A stretch of 47,986 bases of DNA from Mesostigma viride. Lineage: Eukaryota > Streptophyta > Mesostigmatophyceae > Mesostigmatales > Mesostigmataceae. Under the pieces are notes generated by a model. It searched no databases. It worked only from the letters and a program-made list of their open reading frames with translations, and was not told where the DNA came from. Position 1 is the stretch's first letter. Each line of letters opens with the position of its first letter. Location of the stretch: NCBI GenBank assembly GCA_009746045.1, contig RPFO01001373.1, positions 1-47,986 of the forward strand, read 5' to 3'. Below are positions 8,755 to 16,643 of this stretch, piece after piece. The position numbers were made by a program, and so were the translations under genes.

Positions 8755-10086
8755 GTCCGGCCGTATACGAGTAGGCGGCGGTTTTTTTGGCAGGCGCGTT
8801 CGAGACGAAGTCAAAGTTATGTGCGCGGGTTCGTATACGGAATCCATGGCCGCGCGTTTCATGGGGGTCGACATCGTCGAAGACGAAGACGATATGCCGG
8901 TCGTCAAGGGAGGGCATCGCAGGCCCGAACCGTCGAGCGCCAGGCACGTCGATCCGAGTGGCGGGGGGGGGGGGGGGGCGGGGGCGACGAGATCTTCGAG
9001 ATGCTCGCGAACCCGCGCAAGGCCCGGTCCCCGTTCGCGCCCCCGCCCCCTCCGCCGCACGCGATGGGCGGCGAGGACGACGGTTCGTTCGCGTTCGACG
9101 ATTTTGGGGGCGAGGACGGGGACTTTGACGATGACGACGGGGGCGTCGGAAACGACGCGCCTCCGCGTGCCCCCGAGGCGCCCAAACCGACGCGCGAGGA
9201 GATCTTCAAGGAGAAGACCGACCTCCTGCATCGGCTGCACAGGCTGAAGGAGAGGGGGTTCGAGGTCCCTCAGTTCGACATGCGGTCCGATTTGGACGAG
9301 ATGCGGTTCGAGTACTCGAAGATCGAGCGGGCCGCCGAGTGTCGGAACGCGGTGAACATGATGCGGCAGATCCTGGTCGCCGGGACGAGCGCCGTCCAAT
9401 TCCTCAACAGTCGGTACGACCCCATCGGCCTGAAACTCGACGGGTGGTCCGAGAGCGTCATGGCCAACATCGGAGACTACGACAACGTGTTCGAGCGGCT
9501 GTACGACAAGCACCGCGGGAAGGTGGCAATGGCGCCCGAGATCGAGCTCATCCTCATGGTCGGCGGCTCGGCGCTCATGTTCCATATGACCGCGAGTTTC
9601 ACGCGCGCGGGACTCCCGTCCATGTCGGAGATCGCTAAGCAGGACCCGGAGCTCATGAAGTCCCTCCTCAAGGTCATGATGAAGAACAGCATGGACCCGG
9701 GGTCCTCCGCGCCCCCCCCGCCTGCTCGAGCCCCCGCCACGCCCGCGGCCGGGGGGAAGGAGCCGTACGTCATGAGGGGTCCGATGGCGGCCGGATTCGA
9801 CATGGGAGGGATGATGGACGGGGCCCGCGCGAGGGCGCACGCGCCGCCGCTCACGTCGCTCGACCGCATCGTCGAGGACACGCTCAGCTCCACCCGTCCC
9901 GCGGCCGCCGTCATCGTCGAGACCTTAGACGGCAAGTTCGACGACGAGAGCGTCAACGGCAGCGTCATGGGGGACAGCGACGACGTCCGCACCGTGCAGC
10001 TCGACGGCACGACGAAGAAGAAGAGGGGCACGCGAAAAAAGAAGGCGTCCGACGTCGACGTCCACAGGGTGGAAATGGAAGTCTGA
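8753..10086 (+). CDS. Conserved NCLDV structural-type protein (DUF5767-like), one frameshift at a G16 run
   Basis: The product would be about 444 residues. An acidic, Gly/Pro-rich N-terminal region precedes a helical core at roughly 9190-9700 (TREEIFKEKTDLLHRLHRLK, then a Met-rich hydrophobic stretch APEIELILMVGGSALMFHM). A Met/Pro-rich linker and basic tail (KKKRGTRKKK) follow. The core pattern, with 'K.dlL.rl..L...G', 'Y..P.Gl.LDGWSE' and a single hydrophobic helix, matches a widespread NCLDV protein annotated DUF5767; that name is from memory. The frame is lost by one base in the 16-G run at 8963-8978. The start is uncertain: 8753 overlaps the divergent gene's ATG, while 8846 leaves a normal promoter gap. 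Confidence 0.65.
8963..8978 (+). repeat. Homopolymer of 16 G
   Basis: The run of 16 consecutive G, followed by CGGGGGC, codes a Gly stretch and is where the reading frame breaks. A length-variable tract of this kind is either a sequencing weak spot or a slippage site. Confidence 0.9.
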
Positions 10087-10120
10087 AGGAGGATTTAATT
10101 CTCCGTCTACGCTTAGTAGA

Positions 10121-11165
10121 ATGGACAAGACTCTGGGATTCTGCTCGCGTTCGTGTTGGCGCTCGTCGCGTCCACCGCGTACGCCGTTGCGAGATGGCGG
10201 AAATCGTCCGGCGGGTCGCCTGACGTCGCGGGGTCAACTGACGCGTCGCCCCCCTCCTCGGCCGCGTCTCCGGCGGGGGACGACGAACAGGTGCGGTTCT
10301 GGGTCGATCAGGTCTCGGCCAAGGCGAAGGAGAGCGGGAAGTTGGAGATGCCTTCGCCGCAAGAGGTCGCGCTGCGCATGCATCTCTCGGAATGCAACGA
10401 CGCCGTGCCGTGCGGCGAACGCGTGCTCAACGTCATGGGGAGGATCGCCGAAGGAGTCGTGGAGAAGAAGGAGATCAAGAACGTCGTCGACGCGATCGAT
10501 TACTGGTCCTTGCGGGTCGCGACGGGGTACCCTGTGCCCACCGCGGAACAGATCTTGGCCAAGGGGTCGGATCGCACCCCTGTCTGAGCCAGACGCCGCC
10601 GTGCGCGTCCGAGATGAGGGGGATCATCAACGGTCTCCGAGTGACGCAACACATGGCGAAGTTCGAGAAGGTGGACGCGTTCAACCAGCACGAGCGGGAG
10701 CTGAGAGAGCAGTTCGTGCGAGACTGGAAAGACGGGGTCGCCGCGAAGAAGGTTCTAGAAGGCGAGGAGGCCAAAACGTCGGCGTACATGACCCTGTGTA
10801 AGCAGAAGCGGCTCCGGGGCGTCAACTGTGACGCCAACTACGAAGCGTTGCAGAACAGCATACGGAAGGAACTCGGGCTACCGGTCGTCGGCATCGTCCC
10901 GGGAACCACCAAGACGGCCGGGGTGCCGGACCAGGGGACGGATCTGAACGATCCGAAACTCGACGAGATCACGTTCTATCCGTTCGATATGTCGTCCGCA
11001 GCGGACGGTCCGATGATGGACGATGCCGACACGGCGTCGTTGGAACAGATGATGAAGGATCAAGGTGTCGGTCCGGACCAGTCGATGGCGATGGGGGAGT
11101 TCATAAGGCCGGCCCTTGAGGCTCCCGCATCCACCGAGCGCATCCTCTCTCTCCTCGCCTCGTGA
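10121..11165 (+). CDS. Membrane-anchored virion-type protein, two frameshifts
   Basis: From ATG 10121 (MDKTLG) one base is missing in the GGG at about 10136-10138. After it the frame gives an N-terminal membrane helix (ILLAFVLALVASTAYAVARW) and a long helical ectodomain. A second loss in the C4 run near 10578 leads into the frame ending at 11165. The total is about 348 residues. Several Cys (HLSECNDAVPCGE; SQTPPCASEM; CKQKRLRGVNCD) occur in similar patterns in the two halves, hinting at a duplicated disulfide-bearing domain. The tail is Asp/Met-rich. Such proteins are common in NCLDV virions; the exact function is unknown. Confidence 0.6.
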
Positions 11166-11177
11166 GCGGCCACCACC

Positions 11178-12309
11178 ATGACGGAACTGGGGGATTTCGA
11201 CAAGCTCCCCCTCGAACTCCGTCGTCACATCATGCAGATCGTCGTCGACGAAGGCGCGGGCGACGCCGCGATGTGGAGTATCTCCTCCCAAGCCTGCATG
11301 GCCGAGATGTGGCCTCTCCTTCGAAAGACGATGTACGCGTGTCCGAAGAGTATCCGCGATGCCCTTCTCCCGGGATGGGATGTCGATCGGGAGCTGTCCG
11401 CCGTGCGGATCGCCGTGAAGGACGACGCGAACGCGGAGTTGACGCGATGGGGTGCGCGGCTCGACTTAGGAAGCGTCCAACACGATTACCCCCTCGATCT
11501 CCGCACCGTCAAGCTGCATTGGCGTCACGTCGCGGCCTTCCTGAAGCATCATCCGGGGATCGACATCGTCATCCTCGACGCCGCGTCTGTCAAAATACCG
11601 AGCTTGGGTGTCTACTATTTCGAATACGCCGTCGTCCTGGCCCTGCTCCACGCGCGCCGATGGCTCGTGTCGTATCCGTGCGCCATGCTGGCCGTGTTTC
11701 CCGACCGGTTGGCTGTCCGTCATACCATCAACCGATGCAGAATCGACCAGGACTGGTTCGAACGACCCTTCGAGGGCCTCATGATGGCCAACTCGAACCG
11801 TCTCTTCTTGCGCGGGCCCAAGGCGGTGTACTGGGGCAAGGGGTGGACGTCGCGGACTTGCTGCGTCACATCGATCCCATGAACGCCATCGACATGTCCG
11901 TCGGGAGGGGTCGTGTCTCTGCGTCGAAGCCGACGCCGCGCACGACGTCCTCTCCAGGACGCGGCGGGGATCGGGATCTCATCTCGTGATCACGGTGTAC
12001 GGCGAGGGGGGTGACGTGTACAACGGACTCGTCACGGCGCGCGACCGCGAGTTCGCGAGCGTCACGATCGTGGGCGCGTCCGGGTGCGTCCAAGTGCCTT
12101 CCGGGAGGTTTCACGTCATGGGGGACATCGCGATCGAGGTCGACGGCGGTGACGCGACGGAGATCGTGGCGTGGGGGGGTCCGGAATGGGTGGCGATGGC
12201 CAGATCCCGCTCCGCGTTAGACTCGGCCCGCGTACGGTACCCGACGGAGGAGGAAAGGAAGGAGTTTGTCAAACGGTTCCCCGTGTGGTGGAAGGGTCTT
12301 ACCTTTTAA
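11178..12309 (+). CDS. F-box-like protein of unknown function, two frameshifts
   Basis: The N-terminus (FDKLPLELRRHIMQIV, residues 7-22) reads like the first helices of an F-box ('LP.EL...I'), which recruits Skp1 in ubiquitin ligases and occurs in many giant-virus proteins. The rest is globular without ankyrin or leucine-rich repeats. One-base losses near 11835 (G-runs) and about 11900 join three frames into one protein of about 378 residues ending at 12309. The last 105 residues are beta-rich. The gene starts 12 bases after its neighbour. The F-box call is tentative. Confidence 0.5.
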
Positions 12310-12377
12310 TAAATTCATTTCATCCATGTTCGGTTACGCAAAGTACAAATAAATGATGTTTATTAAGATGCAATATA

Positions 12378-13009
12378 ATGGAACAGGAGGACGAGTTTAT
12401 TTCCGTAACGGATAAGATGATGAAAGAACTGCACATCGGACGGGTGGGAAAGACCCGTCTTAAGGACGCGTTAGCGGAAAAGTTTCAAGAGGGGGTCGAC
12501 TTCCGCACCGCCGTCAGGCGGGGCAGCAAAGGTCGTCCCACGAGCGTCATATTCGTGACTCGAAAGTGTCTAGAGGCCTTGCGCAGTTCCGCCGAACTCC
12601 GGGACGGTGGCGACGCCAAGAACGAGGACCGGCGTCCGTTCTTGTCGGAAACGATGATCCAGGAGAGCCTGGCGGAACGTCTCGGTGGGATCCGCGAATT
12701 CAAATGTCCCGCCGGGCTCATCGACATATTCTGTCCCTCGCAGAAGTTGATCGTGGAAGTCAAGGGATTCCAGAGATGGATGGAGGGTGTCGGCCAGCTC
12801 GTGTCGTACGGAAAATACTTCCCCGAGTACCGCAAGCGGCTCCATCTTTTCCAGACCTCCGCCACCCCGGCTGCTGCCTGGAGAAGGTGCTCATCGCGCA
12901 CGACGTGTGTCTATCGACCGGGATCGAATTGACCTTCGACGACAGTATCGAGATCCGGCATCCCTACTCTCTCGCCCCCGCCCCCGCCGCTAGGAGCGAG
13001 ACCGATTAG
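12378..13009 (+). CDS. MSV199/antirepressor-like DNA-binding protein with nuclease-like C-terminal domain, one frameshift
   Basis: Residues 1-75 look like the MSV199/Bro-type DNA-binding domain of NCLDV and phage proteins: 'L..kFqEGVDF', then GRPTSVIF-T-x-K-C-L near 52-66. Residues 88-160 resemble a PD-(D/E)XK nuclease: D116 in GLIDIF, E127-V-K129, W134 and Q140 in GVGQL. The frame is lost by one base in a C4 run at about 12861-12864, giving about 210 residues ending at 13009. A related but active-site-poor protein lies at 1779-2225. The AT-rich intergenic region upstream (12310-12377) probably holds the promoter. The stop overlaps the convergent gene's stop (TTAG). Confidence 0.6.
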
Positions 13010-14343
13010 AACTGATAGGTCGTGTTCTGCTCGATGGGCACTTCCGCGGCCTTCTCGGCGTCCGTCTTCAGTCTCTCGATCCAGCTCTTGATGCTCGCGT
13101 CGTCCATCGCCCACTTCATGAACGCCTCCTCGTTCTTCGGGTTCGCCTTGACCCAGTTCTGCGGGTCGTGCGCGATCTTCTGGTAGAACTCCTCGCTCTC
13201 GTTAGGGGACAGTTTGGCGACGACGTCGAACATGAACGAGACCGTGACGGCGTCTTCGTTCGTCTGGAAGTACTTTTTGATGCGATCGTACACCACCCAT
13301 CGCAGCCGCTCGAACTCGTGATACTCGTCTTTCTGCTGCACGGTGGCGTCGGGCGCGTCCGCGATCTTCTTCCGTCGTCCCGCCTCCTTCGCCAACGTGT
13401 CGTGATACGCTTGCAAAAACGGCGGGCGGTTGATCTTACACATGTCCGGTTTGGCGCCGAACAGGGCCACCACTTTGCACGTGGCCTTGTTGAACCCCTT
13501 CTCGAGCCACGCGAGCGCCTTCGTCGCGAACTTCAGCCACGGGAACAGGTCGTCGATGACGTCGAACGCCGCGCGCAAGCCCGCCAGATACATGGACACC
13601 ACAGGGACCAGAGACACCTTCTTGAACGTGACGATCTGGATCAGTTCCGTGACGTACGCCGTCGCGAACGCGCCGACGCCCGCCACCGCCGTCAGCTGCA
13701 TCTGCGCGATGCTCTTGCCCTTGATCTTCAACTTCCCAGCGCGGTCGTTCAGTTTGTGGACGAGACCCACGGTCTTCATCATCGCGAAGTTGACGGGGAT
13801 GTACTGCCACGCCTTGTCCAACTTCTCGAGCCTCTCGCACGCCTTGCCCCGTTTTTCGCAATTCAACGCGATCTTCGTCAAATGGAACGGGGAGAGCAGC
13901 GGGCCTCTTTTCCCGATCGCCACGTCGCCGAACGTGGCGTTCACGTCCGACGCCACTCGGTCGAACCAATTGGAAACGGCGTTGGGCTTGAAGAGACTGC
14001 CCGTCGCCACGCTCAGGATGCCCAAGGGGTTGTAATAGTCCGCCACGCCGACCGCGACGCCGTACGCGAGCGTCTTCGACCACCCGATCTCCGCCACGCG
14101 CCCCCCTTGTCCCTTCTGCGCGCACAGGGAGTCCTCGAGGAGAGTGAGCATGGACGCGGTGTCGCTCCCGCACCTCTCGGTCGTCTCCGGGGCGTCGGGG
14201 GTCGGGGGTGCGGCGGCCGCTTCGGACGGGCCGGCGTCGTCCTCGGTGGCCGTTTCAGGGCGAGGGGGGGACATCAAGAGTAGCAGGAGGGCCGCGGATA
14301 CCAGCATCGTCGTGACGCCCGCGAGGGTCAATGCGCTGTCCAT
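13006..14343 (-). CDS. Large virion-type membrane protein
   Basis: I take the start at Met 14343 (MDSALTLAGVTTML), because a CTATAG box lies directly upstream at 14346-14351; the longer frame starts at 14370. The 445-residue protein has an N-terminal membrane helix (ALTLAGVTTMLVSAALLLLLM), a Pro/Ala/Glu-rich linker and a long helical domain. That domain has hydrophobic stretches near the middle (AVAGVGAFATAYVTELIQIV, then VPVVSMYLAGL) and conserved-looking Cys. The C-terminal third is charged and helical. It is one of the longer genes with no frame break. Probably a structural or membrane-associated protein; no family recognised. Confidence 0.7.
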   Translation of the reverse strand: MDSALTLAGVTTMLVSAALLLLLMSPPRPETATEDDAGPSEAAAAPPTPDAPETTERCGSDTASMLTLLEDSLCAQKGQGGRVAEIGWSKTLAYGVAVGVADYYNPLGILSVATGSLFKPNAVSNWFDRVASDVNATFGDVAIGKRGPLLSPFHLTKIALNCEKRGKACERLEKLDKAWQYIPVNFAMMKTVGLVHKLNDRAGKLKIKGKSIAQMQLTAVAGVGAFATAYVTELIQIVTFKKVSLVPVVSMYLAGLRAAFDVIDDLFPWLKFATKALAWLEKGFNKATCKVVALFGAKPDMCKINRPPFLQAYHDTLAKEAGRRKKIADAPDATVQQKDEYHEFERLRWVVYDRIKKYFQTNEDAVTVSFMFDVVAKLSPNESEEFYQKIAHDPQNWVKANPKNEEAFMKWAMDDASIKSWIERLKTDAEKAAEVPIEQNTTYQF

Positions 14344-14345
14344 GT

Positions 14346-14351
14346 CTATAG
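14346..14351 (-). promoter_or_regulatory. TATA-like box deciding the start at 14343
   Basis: CTATAG sits three bases upstream of the ATG at 14343 and inside the longer frame starting at 14370, so it argues for the shorter protein. Confidence 0.45.
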
Positions 14352-14397
14352 TAAGTCTCCGGTTTTCCATTTTCAGCGCCGCACTTTGGCTCGATTT

Positions 14398-15207
14398 TTA
14401 CACCGTCACGTGAAAGGTATAATCCATGGGGATGGAGAGCCCGTCGTCCACCGCGACGGCGGAGAAGAACAGGCGCCGGTTCGGGAGGAGCGGGTACGCG
14501 CCGCCGGCGTGCACCAGGTTCCCGTGCCACATCAGCATGTTCCCCGGCGACAAAACGATCTCGCGCGGCGTCACGTCTCCTTCCAGATCGTCCGCCGTCT
14601 CGTTGATCCCGTTTCCGCGACAAATCGACTCGTACGCCACGAATCGCGTGTCGTCCTCGAGCGCCACGAGTGCGGAGATGGGGAAATCGCACCTCCACCG
14701 GTGGATGTCCGACAAGAAATCGCGGTGGGCGCTCTGTTGCGCGCACCCGGCGTCCGAGTACAGAAAGCATGGGTTCACCACGAGGTACTTGGACGAGAAA
14801 AAGGTCGTCACGAGGGAATGGCACGTCCTCCAGATGTCAAACTCTCCGGTGGACACCTCGTGCGATATCTCGTATTGGTGTCGCTTGTGGTCTCCGGCCG
14901 AGGACGCGCCGTCGCGCGACTTCCGCTGAAAGATCCCGACCTTCTTGTCTGCGAACCGGTCGGCGGAGTCCAGAAGGGAGCGGACCAGGTCCAACGAAAT
15001 CGCGTTTTTCACGAGTTTGTACCCGACGTCCGCGAGCCCTTGCAACGTCTCCTTTCGCACCGGGCTCGTCTCCGCGTCCCTTCGGGCGATGACAAAATCC
15101 GTCGCCCATTCGGATCCGCGTCGGACGGGCCGTCGCGGACTAGCGGCGTTCGACGCGAGGGCGCGCATCATGAGATATTTCGACTCACGGATCGCGCGTC
15201 TCGCCAT
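14398..15207 (-). CDS. 2-oxoglutarate/Fe(II) oxygenase-like protein (PHYH-like)
   Basis: With the start at 15207 (MARRAIRESK) the product is 269 residues; the upstream 50 codons are Arg-rich and look non-coding. The fold signature is an H-x-D pair in AHRDF (His161, Asp163). A distal histidine lies in HGNLVHAGG (His233) in a 'PGnml.whg.lvHag' context, and an Arg (about 244) in LLPNRRLFFS could bind 2-oxoglutarate. This pattern is that of phytanoyl-CoA dioxygenase-type oxygenases, which hydroxylate small molecules or side chains. The substrate is unknown. NCLDVs often carry such enzymes, for instance as hydroxylases acting on proteins or lipids. Confidence 0.6.
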   Translation of the reverse strand: MARRAIRESKYLMMRALASNAASPRRPVRRGSEWATDFVIARRDAETSPVRKETLQGLADVGYKLVKNAISLDLVRSLLDSADRFADKKVGIFQRKSRDGASSAGDHKRHQYEISHEVSTGEFDIWRTCHSLVTTFFSSKYLVVNPCFLYSDAGCAQQSAHRDFLSDIHRWRCDFPISALVALEDDTRFVAYESICRGNGINETADDLEGDVTPREIVLSPGNMLMWHGNLVHAGGAYPLLPNRRLFFSAVAVDDGLSIPMDYTFHVTV

Positions 15208-15266
15208 CTCACTCTCTCTCGGGCGTAGGCTCACGAAATTATAGGACGAACGGGGACGCGCCTCGA

Positions 15267-15890
15267 CTAGCGTACTGCGAACTCGGTTTCCTTTGCGAAC
15301 ACGTGGATGACGTAGTTGGCGACGTTGTCGGCGTACCGCCGCTCGTTCTTGACCCATTCAAGCGGACTGCGGACGATGTAGTCGACGGTGGATTCGGAAG
15401 CCCCGATCGCCTTCACGATCGGGATCATGGCCGACAGCACCGCGAAGGCGTCTTTCTTCATCTCTCGTTCGAACACGTATTCCAGGAACTGGGACAACTC
15501 CTTGAACTGGTTGACGTCCTCGTTGGCCGCCTTGCGCTCCTCGCCGTGGGGCAGTTTGTCGCGAGCCGATCGGATGGCCGTCAGTCGAACGGACAGCGCG
15601 TGCTCGACGGCCCGCGTCCATCCCTTCACGAGATCCACCTTGTCCCCCGCGGCCTTCTTGATCGCGGCGTCGACGTCCTTCGAGTAGGCCTCTTGCGCCT
15701 CCTTGGTCTCCGCGTCCTTTTTCTTCTGATCGTCCGTGCGCGGATCCGACCACTCGGTCACGAGATCGACCACGAACTTGGGCATCTTCGCAGCGAACTT
15801 GGGATCGTTCCGAATGTTCGTGTAGATCAATGCGAACATCAGGGCGATGGACACGAGGATCGACACGATGGCCACCGCGGCGGACGCCAT
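15267..15890 (-). CDS. N-terminally anchored helical membrane protein
   Basis: The intact 207-residue protein opens with a strong membrane helix (SAAVAIVSILVSIALMFALIY, residues 3-23). A Lys/Asp/Glu-rich helical region with coiled-coil character (about 50-85) follows, then a compact helical domain. The architecture (short N-terminus, one anchor, charged ectodomain) is that of small NCLDV virion membrane proteins. A weak CTATGT element lies just before the ATG. Function not known. Confidence 0.65.
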   Translation of the reverse strand: MASAAVAIVSILVSIALMFALIYTNIRNDPKFAAKMPKFVVDLVTEWSDPRTDDQKKKDAETKEAQEAYSKDVDAAIKKAAGDKVDLVKGWTRAVEHALSVRLTAIRSARDKLPHGEERKAANEDVNQFKELSQFLEYVFEREMKKDAFAVLSAMIPIVKAIGASESTVDYIVRSPLEWVKNERRYADNVANYVIHVFAKETEFAVR

Positions 15891-15905
15891 CTCTATGTAA
15901 ACAAG

Positions 15906-16148
15906 TCATAATTCTCTTCGCGCCTGGCTCGAGGAGATGTGCCCGAGCAAGTCGTAGGTCCCGTCGTCCTGGCGGAAACTGAACACGAGACAGTTGGAGA
16001 TTCCGTCGACGAACTTATTGGACGCGACGCGGATGTTCCCTATATCGAACGGGTTCACGCGCGAGAGAGTGCAATTGTCTTGGCCTAGCTTGATTCCCTT
16101 GGACACGTTCAATTCGTCCATGATGACTTCTCGTTTGGTCGAGGACAT
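15906..16148 (-). CDS. Small NPFDIGN-motif protein, paralogue of the gene before PCNA
   Basis: From ATG 16148 (MSSTKREVIM) the product is 80 residues. It contains TLSRVNPFDIGNIRV, which matches LSRLNPFDIGNHRI in the protein encoded at 47088-47332. Both proteins start MSS, have the same length, and share a hydrophobic core after the motif followed by G-x-x-x-L/Y-G-x-I/F. The bases upstream (16149-16165) are very AT-rich. The longer frame from 16214 adds unconvincing residues. No known family; likely a small folded viral protein. Confidence 0.65.
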   Translation of the reverse strand: MSSTKREVIMDELNVSKGIKLGQDNCTLSRVNPFDIGNIRVASNKFVDGISNCLVFSFRQDDGTYDLLGHISSSQARREL

Positions 16149-16170
16149 CGCGGTGTTTATTATTATCCAT

Positions 16171-16587
16171 TCAGAAAAGTTGCATGACCGTCTTAACTTG
16201 CTGATCGTCTTCAAATTTAACGACTTCTAGTTCTTCGCGGTCATTTACTTGGAACCGATATTTCGTATTTTTTGGCCCGGTGATCACCGCCACCGAGGCG
16301 CTGTCCGCGTTCCCTCCACCTCCGACTCCCGTGATCCCCGTCGTGCTTACGTTGATCACGTTCCCCCCTGACCGGATGCTGACCCCGTTGTTGTCGAATA
16401 TGATCGCCGGGCTCGTGGCCGGGTCGAGTCCGGGCCCGTCTCGCAACAAGAGTGTTTTCCCGTCCTCGTCCGTCAATAGCCGGATCGCCGAACTCTGCGT
16501 GCGGTCGTCGCTCGTCGCGACGAGCGATTCCGTGTGCACGTTCTTGAAATAAAGAAAGCCTTTGGGATCGGCAAAGTTGGGGGGCAT
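16171..16587 (-). CDS. Small fibre/virion-surface protein
   Basis: From Met 16587 the product is 138 residues; a longer start at 16647 adds a basic, less convincing leader. The protein is beta-rich with many Gly, Ser, Thr, Val and Asp and a glycine cluster (TGVGGGGNADS), resembling phage and viral fibre tips. It lies directly downstream of the 1172-residue fibre protein on the same strand. The C-terminus (YRFQVNDREELEVVKF) echoes the fibre's own end (YGFRIDDDESVQLVKI, residues 1115-1130), suggesting duplication of a common C-terminal motif. Function in attachment is inferred. Confidence 0.6.
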   Translation of the reverse strand: MPPNFADPKGFLYFKNVHTESLVATSDDRTQSSAIRLLTDEDGKTLLLRDGPGLDPATSPAIIFDNNGVSIRSGGNVINVSTTGITGVGGGGNADSASVAVITGPKNTKYRFQVNDREELEVVKFEDDQQVKTVMQLF

Positions 16588-16643
16588 TCGCCTTCTCACG
16601 ACATACCAACACAATAATTTGTCAACACGGAAACGCACTGCGA

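Noticed and set aside
8755-9840. The long upstream extension of the minus-strand gene at 7988-8754
   Set aside because: The extension is antisense to a well supported gene, and only the part from 8754 on has a proper start with a membrane helix.
13168-14283. A 371-residue plus-strand frame opposite the 13-14 kb membrane protein
   Set aside because: It is Arg/His/Val-rich with no hydrophobic core pattern, as expected for a shadow frame in GC-rich DNA.
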